From the NCBI GenBank assembly GCA_030407005.1, contig JAUDYN010000011.1, positions 796,501-860,500 of the forward strand: a DNA stretch of 64,000 nt, written 5' to 3'. Made by a program: the position numbers and the translations under genes. Every line of letters begins with the position of its first letter. Position 1 is the stretch's first letter. Of this stretch, positions 45,436 through 56,731 are shown piece after piece. The notes under the pieces were generated by a model. It was not told where the DNA came from and made no database searches. It worked only from the letters and a program-made list of their open reading frames with translations. Source of the DNA: Desarmillaria ectypa. Lineage: Eukaryota; Basidiomycota; Agaricomycetes; Agaricales; Physalacriaceae.

Positions 45436-47601
45436 CTATGACCCCATAATTCGTTCGATTTCTAGCAACACTCTCACCCTTGCTGCAGAACCTTCCGTAG
45501 TTCTACCACCAATCTTCTTGCCATCGCCCATCCCCGTAGTAATGCCCTCATGGATAAGCGCCAACACTTTCACAAACTGCTGTCCCCACATATCTTTAGC
45601 ATCGGACCCGAGAACAGACAAGCCAGCTGTATTATATCAATGTGTTTAGTCAGTAGTCAAAGTTGGAGCACTAAGATACGTACTAGCCAAAAGTTCCGCT
45701 CCGACTGCCCGTTCCAGCATAGCCCGTCCCCCTCCGTCCGAGCCTAGGAGCCTAGCAATCCACACCCAAAACATTGGCGTCCGCCACATCGGCCCATTCA
45801 ATGGGGCCTTTTGCGGTTGAATCGCCAGTACACCAAAGTATACTCTCATAACCCCGTTCAGTCGCAAAATATATGTCTCCTCAGTCTCCCACACCAAATC
45901 ACCGTTGTCAGCTGTCTGCTGCCGATATCCCATCGCTTTCTTCTTCTCAGCCACGTCACTCCATGGTTTCCCATCCCAATCGCGATCGCCGATGAGAATA
46001 GGCACAGCCCATCCCCCAGTCCGAGCCACAATTCGTGCCCAGAAGACCTGACTGAAGCCGTCGAGCGTCTCAAGGAGGTTGAACGCGACTTTGGATAGTG
46101 GGTAGGCAGATTTCTTCTCGGCCGTCACTTCGGTTTCGGCTTGGAGAATGATCGCCTTGGCAAGAGTAGATAAAAGAGCGGCGTAGATGACAGGATGATG
46201 TCCTTGTGAAGGTAACATGACTTGGACGAGCTGTGTTGTCTGTGACATCTCCTTAGCGAATTCAGGGCACTGGACATACGTTGAAACCTACAATGCGGTT
46301 GATAGTAGCTTCATCATGCGTTAATTGCCCCATCTTTGGGGTAATTTGACGACGGAAAGTACCCCATGTCGATTTCATCTCCGCCGAGTTCTCGTGCTTG
46401 TTCTTAACCACAGAAAGTACCTCAGTCTTGAGCGCCTAACAAAATCAGATAACAGTCAGCTGGAAAGCGAACGTCGGAGGGGTTCTTACCTGTAGAGTCT
46501 TCCTAGCCTCGTGCCAATCATGGTCTGCAGTACTCATGCCCAATTGTTCCCTCGTCCCTTTCTGTGCCTCGAGTTTTTCTTGTTTAGCTTTCTTCTCAGC
46601 CTCCGCTCTTTCCGTTTCCTCCCTCTCCTTCCGCTCTTCTTCCACCTTTTTCCTCTTCTCTACCTCCTCCTCTTGTTGTTTCTTTTCCTCTTCCACACGT
46701 TTCTTCTCCTCTTCCAATCGCCGTTTCAGTTCGGCCTCTTTGATCTTTCTCTGCTCCTCATCACGTACACGCTGTTCTTCCTCCATTTTCTTCTTGACTT
46801 TCCCAGCGTCTAGAGCAATTGCCGCATCTATGCGTTGCCATAATGTATCCTGCCGTTCTTTCCACCGTTGACGCATTACAGCTTCCGTTTGTTGATATCC
46901 GGACCGCAGTTCGGACAGTTTCGCGTCAACGGCTCGCTGTTCCTCCGCATGTTTCGCTTGGAGCAGCTCCATTTGTTGTCGCTTGGCATTGTCTTGAGCA
47001 TCGTGAAGGAGTGACTGGGAAGTGGTGTGGTTTTTCCGGGCAGTTCGCTACTATAGTTTAGCTAGGCTATTTCGTGAAGGTACTGGATACGCACAAAAGA
47101 TTCCCGCCGAATGTTTCTTTCCCAGTCTTCGTAAGGGTCATTATGTCGAGCTCGTAATCGTATAGATGCCAAGGCTTCCTCCATCTGTTGCTGTTCTGAT
47201 CCCGACAAGGCCTTAGACGGCGACTTTGGAGTGACATGAGTGGATATCAAAGATGATCTATATCGGCCTTCTTCAAAGAAGATATCACAAAGACAAGAAA
47301 ATAAGACTCACGTAGTGGGGCGGGCACGAAGTTGAAATCCCTTCCGACTCCGATGGCGCCATTGGGGCGAGAGTTCGTTGTCAGATGAGGCAGAGGGATC
47401 AGAATCGTCTTCAGAACTTGATATTGATGATGTTTCATCGCTGTCGTCATCTTCGTAGACATCGTCCACGACGTGGTACAGTCCAAAGGTGGAAGAAGAC
47501 ATCCTTGTTCTTCTCTTGAGCAGTTGTGTGGTGTATACAAAATGCACAGACCTTTCCCTCACTGGAGAGGGCGATAGGGAGCGAGGGACTCCAAATCTCA
47601 T
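45436..47601 (-). CDS. GLE1: mRNA export factor GLE1
   Basis: Six exons (47312-47601, 47095-47257, 46490-47047, 46292-46435, 45684-46251, 45436-45626) give 637 residues. The start MRFGVPRSLSPSP is followed by an acidic serine stretch, then a long charged coiled coil (residues about 150-340, EEEKKRVEEEKKQQEEEVEK). The C-terminal GLE1 domain has TWGTFRRQITPKMGQL, HHPVIYAALLSTLAKAI, VFWARIVARTGGWAVP and FWVWIARLLG. Gle1 sits on the cytoplasmic face of the nuclear pore and, with inositol hexakisphosphate, activates the helicase Dbp5 to release exported mRNA. The start at 47601 is the only in-frame ATG upstream of the acidic region. The acceptor of intron 2 (47048-47050) avoids a stop just before it. 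It is head to head with PSMB2. Confidence 0.9.
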
Positions 47602-47938
47602 GAGCGCTTCCAAGTACCTCGATATTTCATTAATGAGCCTCCTTGCCACTTCCTACGCAAGACTCCAGTAGTGGATTTTGGATAAAAGCTTCCGACAAGG
47701 TATTTAAAAAAAAGCTAGTCGAAAAGAGATATCAGGGAAATAGAGAAGGTATATTGCAGATCGTGGAGGTCGGACCAAGATTTCGAGGTTCAAATGTCAC
47801 GTTCTTGCTTCGGTCGCCGCGCCCTCGGTCACGTTGCTGTCACATTGTCCGTTTTGGGAAGTATTGCGTCACGTCACATCCTTGACGCGTACGCCCTTCC
47901 GTTGCAGAACTTACGACCTACCACCAATCGCTCTTGCC
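47602..47938. promoter_or_regulatory. Bidirectional promoter GLE1/PSMB2
   Basis: 337 bp separate the two ATGs of genes transcribed away from each other. No TATA box is obvious, as is usual for such housekeeping pairs. Confidence 0.6.
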
Positions 47939-48634
47939 ATGGAGAACTTATTCGCCATCACTGGAAAAGGATATGTTATTGTTGCTGCAGACACGACATC
48001 TGCACGCTCCATCGTCAAAATGAAGGTCGACGAGGACAAAATTAAAGTCCTCAGTCCCCATTTACTCATGGCGTATTCTGGTGAACCAGGTTTGTACTCG
48101 TTCGTTTTGCTGGTATATATCTTCTTACCAACATACTATATAGGTGACACTATTCAATTCTCTGAATATGTCGAGCGCAATATTCGTCTTTTCCAAATAC
48201 GCAATACATACCCTCTAGGCCCCTCAGCAGCCGCATCATGGATTCGGAGATCTCTGGCAGAGTCTCTGCGCTCGCGAAAACCGTATGCCGTCAACCTACT
48301 ACTTGGAGGGTACGATATAACCAAGCATGAACCTCATCTGTACTGGGTGGATTATCTTGGAACAATGACGGAGGTGCCGTTTGCCGCTCATGGTTATGGA
48401 AGTTACTTTGTACTAAGTTTGCTGGATCGGTGAGGCGATTGTCATTGTGTTGTGAACCATTCAGCTTATTCGGATCGTACGTACAGGTACCATAATCCTG
48501 AGGCATCGCTGGAAGAAGGACTCGCGACCCTCAAGCGATGCATCGCTGAAGTGGCGAAGCGTGTGGTTGTCAGTCCTGGGCAATACAAAGTCAAGATTGT
48601 AGACAAGGATGGCTCAAGGGAAGTAGAGATTTGA
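47939..48634 (+). CDS. Proteasome subunit beta type-2 (beta-4, Pre1)
   Basis: Three exons (47939-48089, 48144-48429, 48487-48634) give 194 residues. The sequence reads MENLFAITGKGYVIVAADTT, then KIKVLSPHLLMAYSGEPGD, TIQFSEYVERNIRLFQIR, AVNLLLGGYD, LYWVDYLGTMTEVPFAAHG and VKIVDKDGSREVEI. This is the non-catalytic 20S core subunit that holds the two rings together; it lacks the N-terminal active threonine of catalytic subunits. The length is close to the family norm (about 200). Introns start GTTTGT and GTGAGG. The ATG at 47939 is the family-typical start; an upstream in-frame ATG-less extension is ignored. Confidence 0.95.
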
Positions 48635-49576
48635 ATTAGGCGCTTTGTCGCCGTTATGTGGAGGGCAGACTTTTACTGTTGTAAGAGTATATTAATCATG
48701 CAATGTGACCGCATCTTCTTATTGAATACTCACATGGCCATTTTCCGCCAGAACATATTTTTCGGAGACGACAAGCACCGATTTTCATGAGAAACGACAT
48801 ACTTACACCTTTTACAGGCACGGAAATGTTTCTGTTCGCATGTCCTTCGTCTCAGCGACACTCTCACACCAATGCTACGGTTAAATCTTGACAACATGTT
48901 TCTCACCTTAAATGAATTACTGCAGCTATGCTTTGGTGATTAATATTGCCCAGGATCTATTCGGGTACTGCCTCACATTTATCGCATGAAATGCGGGGCA
49001 AAACCTGGCGAATACCAATTGCCGCTGGGTTCGAATGTGTCATGATTGTTTGCATTGAATGTTGAAGCTAAGATATGGAGTCATGGGTATCAGTAATCAT
49101 TCCAGTGAAACCCGAAGATCCCTCGCGACTCCTGATGCCGGGCGCTAATTGCGAGATGTATTGCGCCAAGAAATCCATGTTACCCTTTATGGTCAATATC
49201 CGCCTCCAGCACCGCCATCATGATAAGCACTCCACTCGGTTCACATCCCAACCGACGACCGTCCAGCACTTCTACTGCGGATGAGTGTAACGCCTATCTC
49301 AGAGGCATAAGCATCTCTCTGCGAATCCAAAGGATGGTCTCAGCTCAGTTTTGTGGGAGCAATGGCAGTAGGGCAACCACCATCAAGACAATGGCTAAAA
49401 CAACAACACCTAGCAATTGTTGAACAATGGTGCTTGAATGCGATGCTCTACGCCTATAAAAGATGGTGTTGGGTCTTGGCAATGATTGTTCCCTTTTTCT
49501 TTCCTTGAAGTCCCCCACTTACAGGCCTAGCGCCCTCTTCCCATTTCTTTTCGCTCTTTCTGGTACAATCCTGCCA
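48635..49576. other. Intergenic, promoter of the lactonase-like gene
   Basis: No gene in the first 800 bp. TATAAAA at 49455-49461 lies 122 bp before the chosen ATG. An in-frame ATG at 49463 is too close to the TATA box to be used. Confidence 0.55.
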
Positions 49577-50904
49577 ATGGTCAACTACACTATCCTTGCT
49601 GGAGGATTCTCCTCCATGATTGCGACATACTTCTTTGACGCGGGCGCCAAGTCTCTTATCCTGACGCATCAGAATCCCTCAGGAGAAAACCCATCATGGA
49701 TTGCTCAGCATCCTAATAACAGCCTTATAATATAGTACGTCGCGTCTATCTCTCAACTGACCTTATCTTGACCTTTTCATTTAGTGCGGTCAATGAAATA
49801 CAGCCCGTAGGGAACTTGCAGACTTTTTCTGTCGGTGATGCAGGGGTTCTATCATTGGTGGATACTGTGTCTACAGGCGGCAGTGGTCCCACTTTCACCA
49901 ATCCGCTTTCGACGGGAGAAGTGACAGGCATGAATGTAAGCCACCGGTTTACTATTCACTGGGTCCATTTCTGAAAGCTGTGAGATCTCCAGTTCGGATC
50001 TCCTAACTGTTCCTTTGTTGCCACCGTTGCTGATGATCCCCTTCACTTCGAAAAGGATTCCCCGATAATTGACTTCCCCGTGGGCCCCAACGCACCGTCT
50101 AACCCTCACATGTCCCTCGAACACAACGGAGAAGTCTTCGTTCCCGACTTGGGCGCCGACAAAATCTGGCGAATTGTAAATGACGGTGCCCCCGGAAAGT
50201 TCAGAGTCCAGGGCCAAATAGATATCGATGCAGGTGCTGGACCACGTCACATTGCTATTCACAGTATGTCTCGAATTCCACCCGTTCCCTCCGTCTCCGG
50301 AACTCCAATCTGATAGGAAGGCTGTGTTCTAGATGACATTCTTTTCACAGTGCATGAAAAGACTTCCACGTTGACTGCTCAACGTATACCCGAGGCGCCT
50401 AACGGTACCACCCTGCCTCTTCTTACGAATGTTTCTGTTGTGCCGGCAAATCCCTTCGAAGGAACCTCCTTCGCGGCGGCTGAGATCCTCATCTCCACTC
50501 CGACTGAACGCTTTCCATCACCACTAATATACGTGAGTAACCGCAACATCGGGACGACGATCGATCCTGCGGGCGATACAATCGCAATCTTTCAGTTCAA
50601 TAACGGAACGATTTCTGATTCAACGTGTACGGCGAATACCAAACGGCGGATGAAGCGCGTAAACAGGATCACCAAGCGGGGCACAGACCCTCTGGAGCTG
50701 TTGGCCCAGGTACCTACCGGGCTACAACAAATCCGGAGCATGAGCCTCGGCAAGGTCGAAGATGGTGGGGACGAATTTATCGTCGCGGGCGCTAATACTT
50801 TTGGCGGTGTTGTCGTCTTACAACGAGTGGACGAAGGCCGTAATCTGGTGGAAGTGGCCCGGAACGAGGACATTGCAAACAGGACAAGTTTCATTTTCCT
50901 TTAA
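49577..50904 (+). CDS. Seven-bladed beta-propeller lactonase-like protein
   Basis: Four exons (49577-49734, 49785-49935, 49993-50263, 50333-50904) give 383 residues. It starts MVNYTILAGGFSSMIATYFF and has the repeated blade pattern of the 6-phosphogluconolactonase/YbhE family: NPSWIAQHPNNSLIYAVNE, NPHMSLEHNGEVFVPDLGAD, GAGPRHIAIH, IYVSNRN, DTIAIFQFNNG, MSLGKVEDGGDEFIVAGANT. Members open or close lactone rings. The substrate cannot be read from the sequence, and fungal members often have other roles. There is no signal peptide from this start. An insert with basic residues (TKRRMKRVNRITKRG) lies before the last blades. A second, distant propeller gene of related fold is at 61235. Confidence 0.85.
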
Positions 50905-51958
50905 TGTCGTTTCTTAGATCGCTCTCAAGATTGACGTTCATTTGTAGCCCTTCCATTCATTAATGTATCGGTATATGTATTAAATAAAAGGAGCTTCGAA
51001 GCTTGAAGTTTTATGGCTTCATGAATCATGACTTCGAAATTCGAGGCTTCACACAGTTTCATGGTGAAGTCAGAACGCATCATGAGGCTTGAAACTAGTC
51101 CCTCAAAGTTTACTGCGGGCGCTATCTGACCGTGAAATGCTCTCCGTGACAGCGTCTGAGCAATTCTAGTAACGTCAGATGAGTGAATTGGTGTCAGATT
51201 ATACGTTACACTCTAGGATTCTGATTGGCGCTCAAGAATACTGAAGTAGTGCCTGGCAGTATTTCCATCGGGGGCTTGGTACAAGCTCGAGGAAGATGAG
51301 CATGCGACGAAACGGGGCAAAGGCAGGAGTTGTAGCAAATTGGAGCGAAACTAAATTTCCAGCGGGCCAATTTTGTCCTTCTCCAACCATTAACTCTAAC
51401 ACTAAGCCTGTCCCATTTGCCTTCTGTCCTACGTTTTCTTTCTTCCTCACTGGGAATCTTCGTTGTCATTCACGGTATGGGATCGCTTTTTAGGTCGATT
51501 CCGACTATCGATGCTCGGCAGGTTGTCGGATTCTACATATATATCTAATCAATCAATAAATAAATATGTGGGCGCTTAAAATTTAGGTCACAAATCTGAT
51601 GGGCCAAGAACCTCGGCGTAGATGCAGGGCCAAGCCGCTGGGTGTCTCGTCGCAGAGGTCATGCCAGATAGTGTTAAGCGCCAGATCATTTGGTGCCATG
51701 CGGCGCTTCTTTGTACACAGCTGCCTCGAGCCCTGCTCTCGTATGGATGTTTGGCATGTGTCTTTGTCATTTTCATTAATAAATTTGATTACATTGACAG
51801 TCTCTATCCCTCATTGACTCCGTACTTGTTGTTGTTCTGATCCCGGAATACTCCTTCTCACGTAGGAGCCTTAAAACGTACACTACCTCTTCAAGTTCCT
51901 TCTTCCTTACCTCTCGGTCTTCCTCATTGACTTGCTCAAACTTCCACCACTTGGCGAT
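50905..51958. other. Intergenic with GAAGC/GCTTC-rich stretch
   Basis: No supported gene. From 50990 to 51110 the sequence repeats GCTTC, CTTCGAA and CATGA units in both orientations. An A/T-rich stretch (51535-51565) follows. Confidence 0.5.
50990..51110. repeat. Degenerate palindromic GCTTGAAG/CTTCGAAG stretch
   Basis: About ten copies of GCTTC or its complement, often next to CATGA or TCATG, lie within 120 bp just after the lactonase-like gene. A similar pair occurs at 63836-63852 (GAAGCAAAAAGCTTC). It can form hairpins and may mark a 3' end, but no function is known. Confidence 0.4.
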
Positions 51959-54157
51959 ATGACACTTGCAGAAGTCTCTCCGGATTCAGCAGACGACCCC
52001 AGTCCATCTGTTGGCTCTGGGGCATTTTCGTCGTCTGATACCTTGGTCGTCTCCAGAGTATCCGACTCCGATCTCGTCGACGCTGACAAAGGTTCCTCGC
52101 CCGACGGCGGTTATGGTTGGATATGCGTCTTCTGTTCTTTCATAGTTCATTTCTTTGCCCTTGGGTATGTTTCACAAACATTTACTGATCGACGGAACTT
52201 CATTATCCATTAAGGATCGAGTCTTCCTGGGGGGTGTACCAAAGTCATTACTTCATATCACGCGATTTGGGTCCTGTTTCCAACTCAGATCTAGCCTGGG
52301 TAGGGTCCATCCAGGCAACTGGGCAACCACTCGTTGGGATGTCAGTGTTTAATAGCGGTTCCTATGTGTTATTTATGCCACTACATACAGTTTGGCTGGA
52401 ATTCTGGCCCAACGTATTGGCTACAGACTAACAGGATTTATCGGGACATGCATTATGTGCATTGGTTTAATCTCTGCGTCATTTTCGTGAGTGGTAGTTT
52501 GAATTGATAGGCGTATCTGAAGCTAAGCATTGACGTAGTACTCACGTATGGCATTTGTACCTCACTCAGGGTCAGTCATACATACTCCATGCCTGGAGCC
52601 ATTCAATCTATGATCTATGTTTGTAAGGTATATTATTTGGCGTTGGGAGTGGCTTCGCGTTCATTCCTGCCGTCTGCATTCCTTCGCAATGGGTGAGAGT
52701 TTCGCATATCGGTGTCACGGCCTTCTTAACTTGTGGTTACTTTGTCGCCGCTAAACGTGTAGTTTACTAAACACAGAGGTGCTTCGCTACCCCAAGTTGT
52801 AGTACAAGAAACATTGATTGATGTTCGTTATCCAGGACTTGCCACAGGAATAGCAGCTAGCGGCTACGGTCAGTCTGGCCCTTCATTTGTTATTCTTCTA
52901 CGCTAACACATTAGAGTTGGCAGGTGTTGGGGGTTTATTGCTTAGCCCCTTAACGCAGAAACTCATCGACCTCATGGGCTTTCGCTGGGCTCTTAGAATC
53001 ACAGGGTTGATGACTTTGGTTGGTAAGTCATCAGTGACATCTCAATGCTATGCTTCAAAGGCCATGCAACTTCCTGTTTGCTCATCATCACCGGATTTTA
53101 CGGGGTTCCGCCCTTATCCTGTGTACTGCGATATCCTTATTTTTGCTTGCGTCGCACTAACGAACCGCCTCCTTTTTTTTTTAGCCCTCGGGGTAGCTGA
53201 TATCTTCCTTCGGCCCCGTGCGTCCGCCAAGCCGGCCACAAAGGTGGACAAAGTATTGCTGACGGACAAAGTGTTCTTGTTTCTGTGTTCTATCGGACTG
53301 CTCAGTGGTCCTGGCTTCTATGTTCCCATTTTTTACGTTCCGGGTACGTTTTCGCAGTATCACAATGATAGGCTCGACGATTCTCACCCTTCTACCACTT
53401 TATCATTCTTGGTTTCTTTTCTCAATTCGTTTGTTCCAGACTACGCCATCAATAAGCTGGAGCGTAGTGCTCAGGATGGTGCAAATGCCGCAGCTCTCAT
53501 ATCAGCCTTTTCCGCTGCAGGTCGTGTGGTAAGTGCTAGTTCTGGGCGTGGAGAAGAACTACGCTTCGATTTCCATGCGAGGATCACTGGGCGCTTATTA
53601 CTATACAGGTTGTCGGTATAGTCGGCGATCGGCTAGGACACTTGCCTGTTCTTTCCTTGTGCCAATGCATGGGCGGTATTGCGCAAATGGCAATATGGCC
53701 TTTCGCTGGCAGCCTCTCCGGTTTGATGGCCTTTTCGTCTATCTATGGATTTTTCACTGGCGGTTATGTTAGTTTGTATCCAGTTGGTATGTTGTTCGCT
53801 CCAAATACATTGGTTAGTAGGTGCTGATCGACGATAATCCAGTTGCTGCTGATTTGTACGGCGTTGAAGGCCTAGCAAGCATCACTGGAATCATGTTTTC
53901 CAGTTTTGTGGTGTGTATATACACTATCGCTGTTTCAAGGAACTTAGTGTTCTGATGGACCTCCTCTCTAGCCGGGAACACTTCTTGGACCTCCTATTTC
54001 AGGAGCTATCCTTGATTCTCACACCAATCCCCTCACCGGCAAGATCAATTTTCTCCCCGTGCAGCTCTTCGGCGGTAGTTGGCTACTTGGATCGGCTTCC
54101 ATGGCTGTTATGGTCCAGATTTTCCATGCCAAGGAAGGCTCGATTGCGTTGGTGTGA
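51959..54157 (+). CDS. MFS transporter, monocarboxylate-porter type
   Basis: Thirteen exons (51959-52164, 52215-52346, 52391-52486, 52539-52570, 52628-52692, 52763-52778, 52836-52868, 52924-53022, 53185-53343, 53440-53528, 53609-53786, 53843-53910, 53972-54157) give 452 residues. A disordered, acidic N-terminus is followed by the family signature PDGGYGW at the first membrane segment. Then come WVGSIQATGQ, GILAQRIGYR, THVWHLYLTQGILFGVGSG, TKHRGLATGIAASGYG and VGGLLLSPLTQ. The second half has GRVVVGIVGDRLGH, FFTGGYVSLYPV and PGTLLGPPISGAI. The fold has 12 membrane segments. It probably moves small organic acids across the plasma membrane; the substrate is unknown. Exon 6 has only 16 nt. The donor of exon 2 (GTTTAA) is weak, so that junction is less sure. 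Confidence 0.88.
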
Positions 54158-54659
54158 TGCCCGTTCCACATCATCTTCTTTTTGAGTTCCATCTATATCA
54201 TGAATTTGGGGAGCGGGGTGGGTTCGTTTAGGCATCTTCGGAGTCAAATGTAACTCCCGCCGTTCTTCATATACTTCATTTGCCTTGACATACGCGGCAC
54301 TCCATAAGATCCTCATAACTGAGAGGCATGAAACCACATACCAGATAGGTTGGAAGATGATCCTACAACGATCGAAGAGGGCGTTCATTCACTCTTCAAG
54401 ATCTCGATCACAGAAGTCGATCGAGTATAAATGATCGTCGCCGATCTGCCTGCCAACGCTTGTGGTCCCTCGAACCAAAAAGTTACCAGGTTTGGATGGT
54501 ATGCTCAATGCTCAAAAATTGCGAACATTTTGATTAAAAATACAAAACAGGAGCTGCATATCGTCGGAGTCATTCACAAAGTCTGGAAGCATTCTTGGTC
54601 ATGAGATTTTGAAACATTAATATCAGACCTTCTGGTGTATGCTGGAGTGATCGTTCGCT
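54158..54659. other. Tail-to-tail spacer between two transporters
   Basis: No gene. At 54435-54500 a short stretch resembles 945-1010 of duplication unit A (CGCCGATCTGCC..., CGAACCAAAAAGTTACCAGG), a further small fragment of that dispersed segment. Confidence 0.5.
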
Positions 54660-56731
54660 TCAAGTTCTATGCTTCCAGTCAGCGAATTCTAGGGTGTGTA
54701 TGAGAGTGATCGACTGACCGTGTTCTTGCTTGATGATGTTCTTGTCTCGCTCTTCCTTGCTAATGGCACCAAAGATAACATCCATGTCTTCAAGACTACG
54801 GCCCTTCGTCTCTGGGATGAGACTTTTTGATTACAGTCAGCACGAAGGTTGAGATACGCGTGCAGTGATGATACGTACATTGCAAATAGGCCCATTGCGC
54901 CGACGTTTACGGTAGCAAACATTACGAAAAGCTTCCAACCCAGATTGGTGACCATATCAGGAGTGACCTTGGACACGACGAAATCTGTCGTACGATCAGC
55001 GAAGTGCGAGCAGACAGGGCGGTGCAGGAGACCCACTCCACAGCCACTGAGAAGCACTGGCTAGTGCTAAACCGTAATGTCTTGTCCTTGTCGGGAAGAT
55101 ATCTGACACGTAAACCCACGGTAGTGGTCCCCATCCCATCGAGTAGAAGCATACGTATATGTATAGCATGGCCGCCATGGCTTGGCTGGCTGGTTCGGGG
55201 GATACTACCGAGGTATCGGAGGGACTAGTCGCGGGTGGTGGGTGTGTTTTTAGAAGAGCCCCGACGATGTAGAACAAGGTACCCATTCCAAACGCAGAAA
55301 TGGTTAAGGATAGTTTTCGTCCAAGCCATTCAACCCCGAAGAAGACGAACAAGGACGTGGATACTAATTTAACAACACCATAGATTCCAGATGCTAGAAG
55401 GGAGTTTTTAGTACCAGTATAACCGATGGAAGCGAAGATTTGGGGGGCGTAGTAGTTCACAGCTGCAATCGTAAGGATAAGCATCGACTGGAGAAAACGA
55501 AGAGAAATAGGCCGCACAATTTTGGCCCGACCATTGCTGCAAGAGGAAAATGACGAAAGCGATCACGAATCGAATGAAGTTGCCTTTTCCAAAAAAGGCT
55601 TCCTTCCAAAGCAGACCTTCGCGAGCTAAGCGCTCTTCCTCAACGACGGCTTCGATTTCTGCCATCTCGTGCAGGACTTGATCGGAAGTGGGTGGAAGTC
55701 GTCGCAGATATGCGAGGTTCTTGAGGGCATCATCTTTTCGGTTAACTGACGCGAGCCAACGAGGCGATTCCTGGGATTGACTCTTCGCTCAGCTCTGCAT
55801 CTAGTACAGGGGTGTGAGAGTGGGCATACCTTGATGGTCAGCAATCCAAAGGTCATGATACCAGCTGGCACGAGCTGGACCCCGAATGGAATCCTCCATA
55901 CATTCGTGCCGCTAGAAATATGAATGCCAATACCATCTTCGAGTGTATCATTATTAGCGGAAGCAAGTGGTGACAGCCTGAACGCGCGTACAATTTATGA
56001 AGTAGGACAACATGACTCCAGTGGCCACCATGATCTGGAACATCCCAGTGATCCGTCCTCGGACTTCTTTAGGCGAACACTCGGAGACATAAGCAGGAGC
56101 TACAGCCGAGATCCCACCTATTCCAACACCAGAAATGACTCGCCCGGCGTAGATGAGGGCAAGACCATTTGAAGGAGATTCGGCTACAGTCGTCAGGATC
56201 TAAGCGCCGTATTTAAAGATGGAACAATGATGGAACGAGAAACTGATGTACTGCACCGATACAGAAGAAGAGAGAATACATGAGCAATGTGTATCTTCGT
56301 CCGAGCTTAGCTGACACAGAATGAACTTTTTGGATAGAAGAAGCGTTAGACAAGGACTCACGAGATATCGGAACGCTGCCCAAGGCGCCAAAGAAAGCTC
56401 CAGCCTGAAGCACGGACACAACATTGGATGATATGTTGTTTACTTTATGGGTATCCTTCGTTCCATCGGCATTGTACATTCCGAAATGCTGCTGGAAGTA
56501 CGGGTGATTGACAACACCGCCGCCAACACCACTGACAGTCAAACAACGCATAAACGCCACAGCTCTAAATGCGATAGTTGAGTATATCCACGCACGTATC
56601 ATAACCGAATAGCACGATTCCCCAATACACGACGAACGCGAGCCCTACACCATACTATGAGGACTGAAACAGAAAAGATAGAATGGAAACTGACAATAGA
56701 CTCGGATGTTTTGGAATCTGCCTCCCTCCAT
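54660..56731 (-). CDS. MFS sugar/quinate-type transporter
   Basis: Eleven exons on the minus strand (56702-56731, 56596-56654, 56362-56531, 56252-56310, 55992-56199, 55830-55936, 55518-55770, 55037-55462, 54879-54984, 54719-54822, 54660-54688) give 516 residues. Sugar-transporter signatures are in order: VYWGIVLFGYDTGVGGGVV, PKLGRRYTL, YAGRVISGVGIGG, PKEVRGRITG, KESPRWLAS, LQQWSGQNSVNYYAPQ, GWGPLPWVYVSDIFPTRTR and IPETKGRSLEDMD. It has 12 membrane segments and a cytosolic tail ending HEFADWKHRT. The nearest known types are fungal hexose and quinate permeases. The first exon junction (CGA|GTCTAT) is the least certain. Most introns are 50-60 nt. A TATA-like TATAAAAA lies at 56788-56795. Confidence 0.9.

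Noticed and set aside
46511..46871. Serine/phenylalanine-rich plus-strand frames
   Set aside because: They are antisense to the glutamate/lysine coiled coil of GLE1.
49015..49050. GGGTTCGAATG resembling a B box
   Set aside because: No A box at the right distance and no similarity to the SINE family.
53023..53184. Possible extra exon in the 162-nt intron of the monocarboxylate-type transporter
   Set aside because: Direct joining of 53022 to 53185 keeps frame and membrane pattern; no internal acceptor/donor pair improves the match.
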